Shown here: positions 53,084 through 62,062 of the stretch, in pieces
Numbering within the stretch: the first letter of the stretch is position 1
Layout of the letters: each line of letters opens with the position of its first letter
DNA from: Pseudoalteromonas carrageenovora IAM 12662
Lineage (GTDB): Bacteria; Pseudomonadota; Gammaproteobacteria; Enterobacterales; Alteromonadaceae
Assembly (NCBI RefSeq): GCF_900239935.1
Contig: NZ_LT965928.1
Coordinates: 2,311,520-2,375,519 of the forward strand
DNA length: 64,000 nucleotides
Direction: 5' to 3'
The notes under the pieces: model-generated
The model's database searches: none
What the model was told of the DNA's origin: nothing
Seen by the model: the letters and a program-made list of their open reading frames with translations, nothing else
Position numbers and translations under genes: made by a program

Positions 53084-53112
53084 GAAGACGATTTACAAAA
53101 ACACTTTATTCC
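53084..53112 (-). promoter_or_regulatory. ECF-type promoter of the low-complexity/barrel operon
   Basis: On the minus strand GGAATAAA (core GGAAT 53108-53112) and CGTCTTC (core CGTC 53087-53090) are 17 bp apart. The whole block matches that of the sigma promoter at most positions, including the T-rich spacer and the CTTT after the -10. The first start codon is about 35 bp downstream. Confidence 0.8.
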
Positions 53113-53185
53113 AAAAATAATTAAAAAATTATAATAACGTTACTTAATTACTTAAGTTTCATGAGCTTAAATATGAATTACTCGT

Positions 53186-55384
53186 TTACTGCGTTAGCGT
53201 TTCACTGTTTTGGATCAGCAATAACAGCTCGGCAGTGGCGGTAGCATCGGCCAATGCGCGGTGATGGCTGGTTAAGTTTAAATTAAAATGCGCGCTAAGG
53301 TTACCAAGCGAATACGACTTTAAGCCTTTAAACGCTCTGCGCGATTCAACCACGGTGCACATTTTTGGCATTTTAAAAAAGTGCCCTGCAACCTCGCATT
53401 CTTTTTTAATAAAACCGTAATCAAAGTTCACGTTATGGGCTACAAAAATACTACCTGCGAGTTTATCTAGTAGTGGCTGTGCTATATCGGCAAATACAGG
53501 CGCGTTGTAAACCATGCCATCGCTTATGCCGGTCAATTTAGTAATAAAGCTTGGGATATGGCGCTGCGGATTAATAAGAGTCGTCCAGGTATCAATCACT
53601 TTACCGTGCTGCACTTTAACTACGCCAATTTCGGTAATACGGTTACCGCCTTTTAAGCCACCCGTGGTTTCTATATCAACCACGCTGTAAATACGGTTAG
53701 GGTCTACAAACCACTTAACTGCAGCAATATATACTGTAAAACCTACATTTTTTAAATTATCAATGGTGGTTAATTGGTTGCGCCTAAGTTTATCGCCTGG
53801 GGCTTTTACCTCTTCAAAATGTACTTGGCCATTATTAATAACCATTAAGTCGGGGTAGCCGTCTTTTAGCTGTAAATAGTGTTTGCTCATAGCCGTTAAG
53901 TGCGCAATTAACGCTTCAAGCGGGCTGTTTAAAATAAGTGCCTCTAGTGGCTCTAATAAATTGCTGCGCCATCTAAATAAACCATTGGGCTGCTCAAAAT
54001 ACTGCGCGGCATGCTTACATACCAAATTAAGCAGCGCCTGATTAGTGCTACAGCTTTTTAAACGTGCGTCAATTTGCGTGCTTTGTGCTTCATAAAAATT
54101 ATCAAGCTGTAAAACTTGCGGGTAAATATCAAATTCATTACACGGTGGGTAAGGCGATTCAATAAATAACTCGTGCCAAAATACTAAGCCAAACAAGCTT
54201 TGCCATAAGGTGTTTTCGGTATTAAATACCGTTAACCCTTTTGCACTGTAATGCTCATTTACGCCTTGCTCTACATCGCCTCGGTAAATTTCGTCAATTT
54301 CAAGCACACACTGGGTGTCGGCCAGCATAGTACTTAAGCGCGAACGCGTTTGTTTATTAAACTTACGCATTAAAAAGTCATCAGCAAAGTACAGTAGATC
54401 GTCGGTGAGCGGGTTTTCTATAATTTGCTCTAGCTGCGCTTTTACCCACGCTTTATTACCTAGGCGGTATTGCTCTCTTATTTGAATTTCTTGTGCTTCG
54501 GCGTAATCGGTGCAGCCTTCAAGTAGGCTAAAGGCAAGTTCGCTATCGGTATTTTTAAGTTGTTTATACAGCCTAACCAGCAGTTTGTTTTTAATGTCGT
54601 GCGCTTGTGCGCCATGCGCCGGTTGCGCCAATACTAAATGCGCAAGCTCGGTGTAAGGGGTTTTGTCATCAAAGGTTTCATCTTTTGTATTACCGGCTGT
54701 TTTGCCGATGTTTTTAAACGCTAAACGGTAACGATTTAAAACGTAATTAGATTGCGCCTCAGCGAGTGTATTAAAGCGCGACAAGCTCTCGCTGTGCCCT
54801 TCGCGGGTAGCGGTTAACCCTAAATCGCGCATAACAAAGCGGTTTTGATGGTTTACATCGCCACTACTTAAGCGCCCTGCAAATAAAAATTCAAAATACT
54901 CGTAATAATCTTCTCGGTTATTAATGACATACTGGCTAGATAAAGGGGCAAGATCATCTGTGCGCTCACTAAAAAACTGACACGCAATAGTAACCAACTC
55001 ACCTTTAGCTGCGCTTTTTTTAAAGCTTAATTGCTCACTGTAATTACTGAGTAACTCCACCAACATGGGCTTGGTTAAATGCGCAATAAGCTGCTTGTAA
55101 TGCTGTGCGTTTGGCTCATATAAAATACCCGCTGTTTTTAGCGTATAAATAGCCTGATGCGGCGAAGTTATTTCTTCATAATTAAGCGATTGCGCCTGCA
55201 CTAAATAAGGCTTGCGCGAATACACACGCGCCAACATGCATTGGCTTTGCTCATCTAGTTGGTTAATTTTACTAATAAATTCACTATGTTTAGGCTCAAG
55301 TAAATGCATACATTTACTTGTTACAAACTCAATAAGCTCTCTAAAATGCGCTAAATAGTATTTTGCTGGTAATTCTTTTCTCAT
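53186..55384 (-). CDS. VRR-NUC nuclease fused to a DEDDh 3'-5' exonuclease
   Basis: A 732-residue protein, taking the ATG at 55384 (MRKELPAKYYLAHF), where homology-like sequence begins; an ATG 39 nt upstream is also possible. The first two-thirds are helical, as in FAN1-type proteins. A VRR-NUC domain (about 507-560) has GYPDLMVINNGQVHFEEVKAP, with the PD...EVK metal site, then DKLRRNQ. The C-terminal DnaQ-like exonuclease (about 566-732) has DIETTGG, HNVNFD and HRALADA, complete DEDDh. FAN1 acts on interstrand crosslinks and flaps; this form adds an exonuclease. The fusion is read straight from one open frame. Confidence 0.87.
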   Translation of the reverse strand: MRKELPAKYYLAHFRELIEFVTSKCMHLLEPKHSEFISKINQLDEQSQCMLARVYSRKPYLVQAQSLNYEEITSPHQAIYTLKTAGILYEPNAQHYKQLIAHLTKPMLVELLSNYSEQLSFKKSAAKGELVTIACQFFSERTDDLAPLSSQYVINNREDYYEYFEFLFAGRLSSGDVNHQNRFVMRDLGLTATREGHSESLSRFNTLAEAQSNYVLNRYRLAFKNIGKTAGNTKDETFDDKTPYTELAHLVLAQPAHGAQAHDIKNKLLVRLYKQLKNTDSELAFSLLEGCTDYAEAQEIQIREQYRLGNKAWVKAQLEQIIENPLTDDLLYFADDFLMRKFNKQTRSRLSTMLADTQCVLEIDEIYRGDVEQGVNEHYSAKGLTVFNTENTLWQSLFGLVFWHELFIESPYPPCNEFDIYPQVLQLDNFYEAQSTQIDARLKSCSTNQALLNLVCKHAAQYFEQPNGLFRWRSNLLEPLEALILNSPLEALIAHLTAMSKHYLQLKDGYPDLMVINNGQVHFEEVKAPGDKLRRNQLTTIDNLKNVGFTVYIAAVKWFVDPNRIYSVVDIETTGGLKGGNRITEIGVVKVQHGKVIDTWTTLINPQRHIPSFITKLTGISDGMVYNAPVFADIAQPLLDKLAGSIFVAHNVNFDYGFIKKECEVAGHFFKMPKMCTVVESRRAFKGLKSYSLGNLSAHFNLNLTSHHRALADATATAELLLLIQNSETLTQ

Positions 55385-55512
55385 AACATCGCCACAACTG
55401 TATATAAAAACAGTATCTAGCATTTATGCTTATTATTCAATCTTAAACTTGTAACTAAAGCACGCTATAGTGAGTGTATAAAAGTAAATTTATTAAAAAT
55501 AAAGGACTTACC

Positions 55513-56007
55513 ATGAGCGCGCACCCATACGATGTTTTATCACTCAATAACGGCGCAAATATTATTTTTACGCCTTGCCCTGGTACAAAAACGCAAAACC
55601 TAGCGGATTCAATCGCTACATTAAAAGCCGCTGGCACTCACATGCTACTATCGCTTATGCCGCAAAAGGAGCTTGAAAAAAACAACGTACAAACAATTAA
55701 TACTGAGTGCAATAAGCACGATATAACCTGGTTTCATTTACCTATAAATGACGACGAAGCACCCAAACAGCCTTTTACATCAAGCTGGAACACCCACAAA
55801 ACAGACATACTACAAGCCATACAGCAAAAACAAACCATTGCCATACATTGCAAAGGCGGCACTGGTCGCACAGGGTTGGTTGCTGCGCTTATTTTAAATT
55901 CGGCAGGTTACACAAAAGATGAGGTATATAGCTTAGTACAAGGTATTCGCCCTAAAGCACTGACTATAGAGCTGCAAAAAGAATACTTTAATAACTTTGA
56001 GGTGTAA
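55513..56007 (+). CDS. Cysteine-based dual-specificity/tyrosine phosphatase-like protein
   Basis: A 164-residue cytoplasmic protein. I chose the ATG at 55513 (MSAHPYDVLSL), with AAAGGA upstream. The P-loop HCKGGTGRTG (about residues 116-125) carries the catalytic Cys and Arg of the CX5R motif. A general-acid Asp is probably in LPINDDEAP. It resembles CDKN3/atypical dual-specificity phosphatases. Substrate unknown. Confidence 0.88.
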   Translation: MSAHPYDVLSLNNGANIIFTPCPGTKTQNLADSIATLKAAGTHMLLSLMPQKELEKNNVQTINTECNKHDITWFHLPINDDEAPKQPFTSSWNTHKTDILQAIQQKQTIAIHCKGGTGRTGLVAALILNSAGYTKDEVYSLVQGIRPKALTIELQKEYFNNFEV

Positions 56008-56100
56008 GACAGAGGCTGGGGAGGATTTAGCACTATAAATAGTGCTAAAAATACTTTTCATACTAGTTATGAATTAGTGGTTTATGGGATTAATCACTCG

Positions 56101-57138
56101 TTAGGTTTTACTCTCAAGCATTAAAACACGTTTTTCCAATTTTTTAATTTCATCAAAATTTTTCTTTAACACCTTTGTCTCAGGATCTTCCGAATTTTCA
56201 TCATCAGTAAAAAAATCTACTTCCCCACCTTTTTCAACAAAATCTATTAGATTTTTAACTGACTTCTCCAGAACTTTAACTTTTTCTCCATCACCGTTAA
56301 GCTCAATGTTTAACTTTGCAGAGATTTCTTTAGTGATTTTCTCCAGACCTTCTTTTTTCTCCTTATCTGCTTCTTTTGCTAGATCAATTTCTAATTTTTG
56401 ATTATTTAGTTTTAAAGATTTAATTTCTTCGACTTTTTTTCGAATTGTTAAAACCCGGTCAGCAACTTTGAGAGCTGATAAAATTATAGCACTAGCTGTT
56501 GTAGCTATTGCGGCAACTACAGCTAATTCTATGACTATAGAACCTTTACTGGCACCAACTACTTTTATATCTTCTGGGGCACTACCATGTGCCATTGCTA
56601 TACCGCGTCCAATTTCCCACCAAGAGTTACCAAGCTGTTTAAAGTCTGTAACATTATCCATACCAACTTCGTTTTGGAAATGTACACGCATGACAACACT
56701 TCCTTTTTCTAGTTCATCTTCATCTTGAGTTGTCATAAGTGGATCTATTGCAGTTTTTATTTGATCTGACTTTTGTATCGCTGCGTTTATTTCCTGCGTA
56801 ATTTTAGACATTTCAGCTGCTGCGGTCGCAACATCAAGAGCGTTTTTATAGAGAATGCCCTCAATACGTTCAATACCTTCATTGCCAATATTTTGGGTAA
56901 TATTTAAGTGGGTTAACATATTCTCTTGTTGATATGTTAATCCACTAGTATCTACAACCTTAATTGCATCGATAAGAGCTTTTTTCTGAGTTTCAAATGG
57001 TTGTTTAGGCTGATTATTTCTAATGTTTACATTTTGCTGAATACCCGTCTGTAATGCTTTATATTTCTGAGGTATTTGAGTGGTCTTAATATTTTCGTCA
57101 ATCCAAAATGACAATTGCAATAGTTCTGATATTTGCAC
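56101..57138 (-). CDS. Unrecognised membrane and coiled-coil protein
   Basis: A 345-residue protein I do not recognise. The start is GTG with AAGGA 6 nt upstream. Residues 1-150 are helical and polar. A compact conserved-looking stretch (DFKQLGNSWWEIGRGIAMAH) precedes a hydrophobic, Ala/Ile-rich segment near residues 202-225 (IVIELAVVAAIATTASAIIL). The last third is a long charged coiled coil (LKLNNQKLEIDLAKEADKEK) rich in Lys and Glu. It is AT-rich, stands alone between unrelated genes and has a 10-bp inverted repeat 35 bp upstream. It could be an acquired effector or membrane-stress protein; this is only inference. Confidence 0.7.
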   Translation of the reverse strand: MQISELLQLSFWIDENIKTTQIPQKYKALQTGIQQNVNIRNNQPKQPFETQKKALIDAIKVVDTSGLTYQQENMLTHLNITQNIGNEGIERIEGILYKNALDVATAAAEMSKITQEINAAIQKSDQIKTAIDPLMTTQDEDELEKGSVVMRVHFQNEVGMDNVTDFKQLGNSWWEIGRGIAMAHGSAPEDIKVVGASKGSIVIELAVVAAIATTASAIILSALKVADRVLTIRKKVEEIKSLKLNNQKLEIDLAKEADKEKKEGLEKITKEISAKLNIELNGDGEKVKVLEKSVKNLIDFVEKGGEVDFFTDDENSEDPETKVLKKNFDEIKKLEKRVLMLESKT

Positions 57139-57539
57139 TGTGCTTCCTTAAACTTATAACAACTTAACCTACGACGTTTGTCACTCTTAAGACCGACAAA
57201 CGTCCATATTCTATGATCTATCTACCCTAGCCAAAAAGTAACTACATGTAAACAATTACCTAATTTCCGATTAGTTTATGTAATTGCAAAACACATCTAA
57301 ACGGTGAGATTAGCAATATTGGACAAAACAGGCACTTCCCATACAAAGCAAATTGTTTATTGAGATTCAGGCTGTGTTATTTAAAAAGGCGGTTACCTAA
57401 TTTTAAACCCTTTAAACTAAAACCTTTAAACGGCTTAATTTATACTCGCCAAACCCTTTATACCCGCACAAGCATATTCAACCATAACGCTTTACGATAT
57501 TATGCTCCTTTAAATTTAAATTAACTTTCAGGGCACATA
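57139..57539. other. Divergent intergenic region with an inverted repeat
   Basis: 401 bp between the unrecognised gene and the MFS transporter. It holds the 10-bp inverted repeat at 57173-57204, the leader of the transporter (CAGGG site before 57540) and AT-rich sequence. I see no gene. Confidence 0.5.
57173..57204. repeat. 10-bp perfect inverted repeat upstream of the unrecognised gene
   Basis: GACGTTTGTC (57173-57182) and GACAAACGTC (57195-57204) are perfect complements around a 12-nt loop. No T run follows on either strand, so an operator or RNA stem-loop in the 5' leader is more likely than a terminator. Confidence 0.65.
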
Positions 57540-58964
57540 ATGACAACGCACACACCGCCTTCCCTCTCAGCCAACACAGCTGAAAACACTTCTCTTTTTT
57601 ACGTAATTTTTATCTCTGCCGTGGCTGCTATTGGTGGTTTTTTATTTGGTTTTGACTCGGGCGTGATTAACGGCACGGTGTCGGCACTCGGTAATGCTTT
57701 TAATTCAAGCAGTGTGGCTACGGGCTTTAACGTAGCGTCTGTGTTACTTGGCTGTGCCCTAGGTGCACTTGCTGCGGGGCCGCTGGCTGATAAGTTTGGT
57801 CGCCGTGCAATTATGATCATCACCGCGATTATTTTTGCTATTAGCGCATTTGGGTCGGGCATTAGCGAAAGCTCTGCGGAGTTTATTTTTTACCGCTTAT
57901 TTGGTGGTTTAGGTATTGGTGCTGCATCGGTATTGGCGCCAGCTTATATTGCAGAGGTTGCGCCACCAGCCCTTCGTGGTCGTTTAGCTACATTACAGCA
58001 ACTCGCTATTGTATTGGGTTTATTTGCTGCGTTTTTAAGTAACTATTTAATTGCTGATGCAGCTGGTAGCGCGCAAAATATTTTAATGCTTGATACAGCC
58101 GCTTGGCGCTGGATGTTTTGGGCTGAGCTTGTGCCTGCAATACTTTTTTTAGTGGGTGTGTTGTTTATTCCTGAGTCGCCTCGTTATTTAGTAGCGCAAG
58201 GTAAAGTAGACGATGCAAAAACGGTATTTAGTAAAATTTCGAACGACAACGTTGCTGCGCAAATAAGCGATGTTAAAAGCTCCTTGCATAGCGATAAAAA
58301 GCCGAGTATTCGCGATTTATTTATTGATGGCAGTAAAAAAGTACACCCAATTGTTTGGGCGGGTGTTGCGCTGAGTGTGTTTCAGCAATTTGTAGGTATT
58401 AACGTGGTATTTTATTACGGCTCTGAGCTTTGGCAAGCTGCTGGGTTTGACGAGTCGCAATCGCTATTTATAAATGTATTAGCGGGTACTACTAATATTG
58501 TATCGACCTTTATTGCTATTGCCCTTGTTGACAAAATTGGCCGTAAGCCACTATTGCTTGTAGGCAGTGTGGGTATGTTTATTAGCTTAAGCGCGCTTAC
58601 TTATATATTTGGCAGCGCAGGCCTTGATGAAGCAGGCAAGCTCGCACTTAGCGATAACATGGGTTCGTTTGCGCTTATAATGGCTAACTTATTTGTGGTA
58701 TTTTTTGGATTAAGTTGGGGCCCCGTTGTGTGGGTGTTATTAGGCGAAATGTTTAATAACCGTATTCGCGGTGCAGCGCTTGCTGTTGCTGCAAGCGCAC
58801 AGTGGATTGCTAACTTTGCCATTACCATGACCTTCCCTATTATGCTGGCTAACATTGGCCTTGCAGGTGCGTACGGCTTTTATGCTTTATCGGCACTTAT
58901 TAGCATATTTTTTGTGGCTAAATACATTACAGAAACCCGTGGTAAAACACTTGAGTCTATGTAA
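57540..58964 (+). CDS. Sugar porter family MFS transporter
   Basis: A 474-residue inner-membrane proton/sugar symporter or facilitator, 12 spans. The sugar-porter signatures are GFDSGVINGTVSAL, DKFGRRAIM, RGRLATLQQLAIVLG, PESPRYLVAQGK, QQFVGINVVFYY, DKIGRKPLL and the end ETRGKTLESM. It resembles XylE/GlcP/Glf. Its position next to the fructan genes suggests glucose or fructose released by levansucrase, but it is about 1.25 kb from them, with a terminator between, and its base composition matches the host better. Confidence 0.9.
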   Translation: MTTHTPPSLSANTAENTSLFYVIFISAVAAIGGFLFGFDSGVINGTVSALGNAFNSSSVATGFNVASVLLGCALGALAAGPLADKFGRRAIMIITAIIFAISAFGSGISESSAEFIFYRLFGGLGIGAASVLAPAYIAEVAPPALRGRLATLQQLAIVLGLFAAFLSNYLIADAAGSAQNILMLDTAAWRWMFWAELVPAILFLVGVLFIPESPRYLVAQGKVDDAKTVFSKISNDNVAAQISDVKSSLHSDKKPSIRDLFIDGSKKVHPIVWAGVALSVFQQFVGINVVFYYGSELWQAAGFDESQSLFINVLAGTTNIVSTFIAIALVDKIGRKPLLLVGSVGMFISLSALTYIFGSAGLDEAGKLALSDNMGSFALIMANLFVVFFGLSWGPVVWVLLGEMFNNRIRGAALAVAASAQWIANFAITMTFPIMLANIGLAGAYGFYALSALISIFFVAKYITETRGKTLESM

Positions 58965-58972
58965 TTAGCTCT

Positions 58973-59010
58973 GAAAGCGGTGAACCCTTTTCACCGCTTT
59001 GTGTTTTTTA
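58973..59010 (+). terminator. Terminator of the sugar transporter gene
   Basis: AAAGCGGTGAA / TTCACCGCTTT is an 11-bp stem with a short CCCT loop, followed by GTGTTTTTT, 8 nt after the stop. Confidence 0.88.
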
Positions 59011-59611
59011 GGTAAATTATTGATTTAATAGCCGTATTAAACCATTTAATAATTACTGCACTAAACATTCGCTTACCTCTCGCGTTCAGTATTCCTTTTT
59101 ACTATAAGTAATCGATTTAAATTCCTTTTTTGAATATAGAAAATTAGCTATTGTCCGCGTTTTCCCACTACGTATGTCTGATCAGTGCCACTTAAGTCGA
59201 GAATACACGGCGCGCTGAGAACTTATTGATTTATAATGAAATATGGCACTTAAATTGAGATTTATTAACTAAATTACACCCTAAAAATAATTATGTTTTT
59301 TATTAGGTAAATTTCTTAAACAACGAGAAATCGCTTACAAACATCTATTACAGTAAGTGATTTGAAGCGGTAATTAGCCTAGTTATTAAAACGTATACTT
59401 TTTGCTTTAAACATATGGTCGAAAATTAGATGCCCTGATGAAGATTAAAACCTTGGCGGGAAAGCTTTTCAAGACCCAAAGCAACAGTATTTTATGAGTC
59501 GGTATCGTTTTTGACTCATCGGAAAATAACAATACGTAATCCTATATTCGGGGTTCATTTTTCCATTACATAAGCACTAGTGTAAAACTAATGCCTCCTT
59601 TTCCTAGATTA

Positions 59612-59627
59612 ACTTAATCGATTAAGT
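59612..59627. promoter_or_regulatory. LacI-family-type operator, perfect palindrome
   Basis: ACTTAATCGATTAAGT is a perfect 16-bp palindrome with a central CG, the hallmark of LacI/GalR-family operators. It lies about 600 bp upstream of levansucrase. Confidence 0.65.
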
Positions 59628-59944
59628 AAAACCCTAATTAACCTAGTACCGAATGGTGATAAATACATTGTTTTTCAGTTAAAAACTAAATGCAGAATCA
59701 CAACCTTAAAGCATTAAAATTTATTTTTACAGCATTAATATTCACACTTTTATTTTTCCCCTCTAGATCACCCATTAAGATTATAAGTAAACACTAACCC
59801 TTTACGACCCATATACATGGCAAAACCTTAATTAGAGATGAATTAATCGGATTTTTTTAAAAGTTAATTCATGCATTAGTTTTTATATTTATGTTTATGT
59901 TTATATTTATATTATTAAATCAGTACACTCTTACTAAATACACA

Positions 59945-59960
59945 ACTTAATCGTTTAAGT
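59945..59960. promoter_or_regulatory. LacI-family-type operator, second copy
   Basis: ACTTAATCGTTTAAGT differs at one position from the palindrome at 59612. It lies about 260 bp upstream of levansucrase and overlaps a possible -35 (TTTAAG), where binding would block transcription. The cognate regulator is not in this window. Confidence 0.65.
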
Positions 59961-60218
59961 ATTCGAGAGATTAGTATATAGTCACACTGCTAATATCAAT
60001 TAGCGAGGGCATTATTACGCCTGAATTTATTGGCTAATTCCAGAAGATAAACTTTAGCCTTTGTCCGAATCGATTTCGCTTTAAAAGTCGCATACGTTCA
60101 AGTGAATACAATTGGTTTTCACTGAGGATAATTGATTTAGACTAGGGTAACAGGGTGTCTTATTAGGAAGAGGCTATTCTTTTACGGGAAACATTTTCAA
60201 TTTAGTGAGAAGATATTG

Positions 60219-61796
60219 ATGGATAGTAAAATAAGTAAATCGACAATCCCAATTTTGTGTGCATTTCTGGGTTTAACAACGGCAGCTGTTGCAGAACCTC
60301 ATCTACAGCCAGGTCCCGAGCCGACACTTCACACCCAAGAGGCATTTTCACCTGAGAGTAATTTCACTGCGAAGTGGACGCGGGCTGATGCACGTCAAAT
60401 CAAGCGCATGTCTGATCCGACGGCAGGTTCACGTCAAAATTCGATGCCTGAAGAATATACTATGCCTGATATCCCGCAAAACTTTCCCGACATGTCGAAC
60501 GAACAGGTCTGGGTATGGGACTCTTGGCCTCTTACTGACGAGAATGCTAATCAGTACAGTGTTAATGGACAGGAAATCATTTTTTCTTTAGTAGCCGACC
60601 GTAGCCTTGGCTTTGATGATCGTCACGTTTACGCAAAGATCGGCTACTTCTATCGGCCGGCTGGGATTTCCGCTGATCAACGCCCAGAAAATGGTGGTTG
60701 GACCTATGGTGGTCTCGTGTTCGATGAAGGTGTCACCGGTGAAATTTTCGAGGACCAGTCTTATAGCCACCAGACCCAGTGGTCAGGCTCGGCGCGTATT
60801 TTTCCAGGTGGTGAAATAAAATTATTTTTCACAGATGTTGCATTCTACCGAGACCAAAACGGTGGACCGGACATCAAACCGTACGACTCTCGACTCGCCC
60901 TAAGCGTAGGCCATGTGCATGCTAATAAACACGGTGTGAGATTCACCGGGTTCAATAAGGTTACGTCGTTACTCGAGGCTGACGGCACTTACTACCAAAA
61001 TTCTGAGCAAAACCCTTACTATAACTTCCGCGACCCGTTCACTTTCGAAGATCCAGCTCATCCAGGTGAGACCTATATGGTATTTGAGGGCAACACGGCG
61101 ATGGACCGGGCAACTGCACAGTGTGATGCGGACGACCTTGGCTACCAGGACGGCGACCCTTATGCAGAAACCGTAACCCAAGTGAATGCATCGGGTGCGC
61201 CCTTTCAAATCGGTAACGTTGGTCTGGCCAAGGCTACGAACGACGACCTGACCGAGTGGGAATTTCTGCCGCCTATTCTATCTGCAAACTGTGTCACCGA
61301 CCAGACTGAACGACCGCAGATTTACCAACAAGATGGCAAGTACTATCTTTTCACTATTAGCCACAGCACTACATATGCAACAGGTATTACTGGCCCCGAG
61401 GGCGTATATGGTTTCGTAGGCAACGGTATTCGTAGCGATTACCAGCCGATGAACCAGGGATCTGGGCTGGTGCTCGGTAACCCAACAAACCTCAATTACT
61501 GGCCAGGTAGCCCGTTTGCGCCAGACTATAATCAGCATCCAGGTCAATTCCAGTCATACTCACACTATGTGATGCCTGGTGGTTTAATCCAATCGTTCAT
61601 CGACACAATCGGCACTAAAGAAAATTTTCGTCGTGGTGGGACACTTGCACCTACAGTTAGGATAAAAATTAACGGCGACTCGTCAGAGGTTGATTATTCC
61701 TATGGCGTAAATGGTTATGGACTAGGTGGTTGGGCCGATATCCCTGCAAACCTGAATGTGAATTCGGGCGGACAGATCAAGCCACTTAAGCAATAA
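60219..61796 (+). CDS. Levansucrase (GH68), secreted
   Basis: It transfers fructose from sucrose to build levan, releasing glucose. It has 525 residues from the ATG at 60219 (a TTG precedes it by 3 nt) with GAGAAG upstream. Signal peptide 1-26 ends AAVA. GH68 motifs are complete: nucleophile Asp101 in VWDSWPL, QWSGSAR, the transition-state Asp272 in FRDPF, and acid/base Glu364 in TERPQIY. The GC content and codon use are clearly higher than in the flanks, which suggests transfer. It parallels lsdA of the Gluconacetobacter lsdA-lsdB pair. Confidence 0.93.
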   Translation: MDSKISKSTIPILCAFLGLTTAAVAEPHLQPGPEPTLHTQEAFSPESNFTAKWTRADARQIKRMSDPTAGSRQNSMPEEYTMPDIPQNFPDMSNEQVWVWDSWPLTDENANQYSVNGQEIIFSLVADRSLGFDDRHVYAKIGYFYRPAGISADQRPENGGWTYGGLVFDEGVTGEIFEDQSYSHQTQWSGSARIFPGGEIKLFFTDVAFYRDQNGGPDIKPYDSRLALSVGHVHANKHGVRFTGFNKVTSLLEADGTYYQNSEQNPYYNFRDPFTFEDPAHPGETYMVFEGNTAMDRATAQCDADDLGYQDGDPYAETVTQVNASGAPFQIGNVGLAKATNDDLTEWEFLPPILSANCVTDQTERPQIYQQDGKYYLFTISHSTTYATGITGPEGVYGFVGNGIRSDYQPMNQGSGLVLGNPTNLNYWPGSPFAPDYNQHPGQFQSYSHYVMPGGLIQSFIDTIGTKENFRRGGTLAPTVRIKINGDSSEVDYSYGVNGYGLGGWADIPANLNVNSGGQIKPLKQ

Positions 61797-62062
61797 CTTT
61801 AGTAAATTAACTTATATAGTCCTTACAAGGGGGAAGAGGAGAATGTGTTGTACCGACGTATCCTCTTCTCTCTTATTTGTACCTGGCAAATAAAATTATG
61901 CGGAACTGTCAGTCTATTTTTTTGTTCTGCAGCAGTGACTTTTGAAGCACTGCATTTCTTTATTTTACAATTTTTTTGTACCGCCCATACCATCTATCAT
62001 GCTCATTGAGTACCTTTGCGCAACTACTTTACTTTTTATCCGATTTTCCAATAAGGAGAGTT

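Larger units (their letters stand above)
58965..60218. other. 1.25-kb non-coding stretch between the sugar transporter and levansucrase genes
   Basis: No convincing gene on either strand. It holds the transporter terminator, two LacI-type palindromes (59612-59627 and 59945-59960), a partial third at 59106-59121 and a similar CG-centred site at about 60064-60076. A weak promoter is possible at 59954-59982 (TTTAAG, 17 bp, TATAGT), overlapping the second operator. Very AT-rich runs (59880-59940) lie between. A 7-bp inverted repeat (ATGAGTC/GACTCAT) is at 59494-59519. Decayed insertion sequences cannot be excluded. Confidence 0.6.

Noticed and set aside
53186..55423. VRR-NUC/exonuclease read as two genes or a frameshift artefact
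   Set aside because: Both domains lie in one uninterrupted frame with a short linker and no start signal between them.
56101..57138. Calling the unrecognised gene a defence or toxin protein
   Set aside because: The isolated position and domain layout only hint at it; no effector domain or partner gene is visible, so no function is assigned.
60289..60591. A 100-codon frame and other antisense frames within the GH68 and GH32 genes
   Set aside because: The higher GC reduces stop codons in all frames. The composition of the products is not protein-like and the main genes have full active sites.
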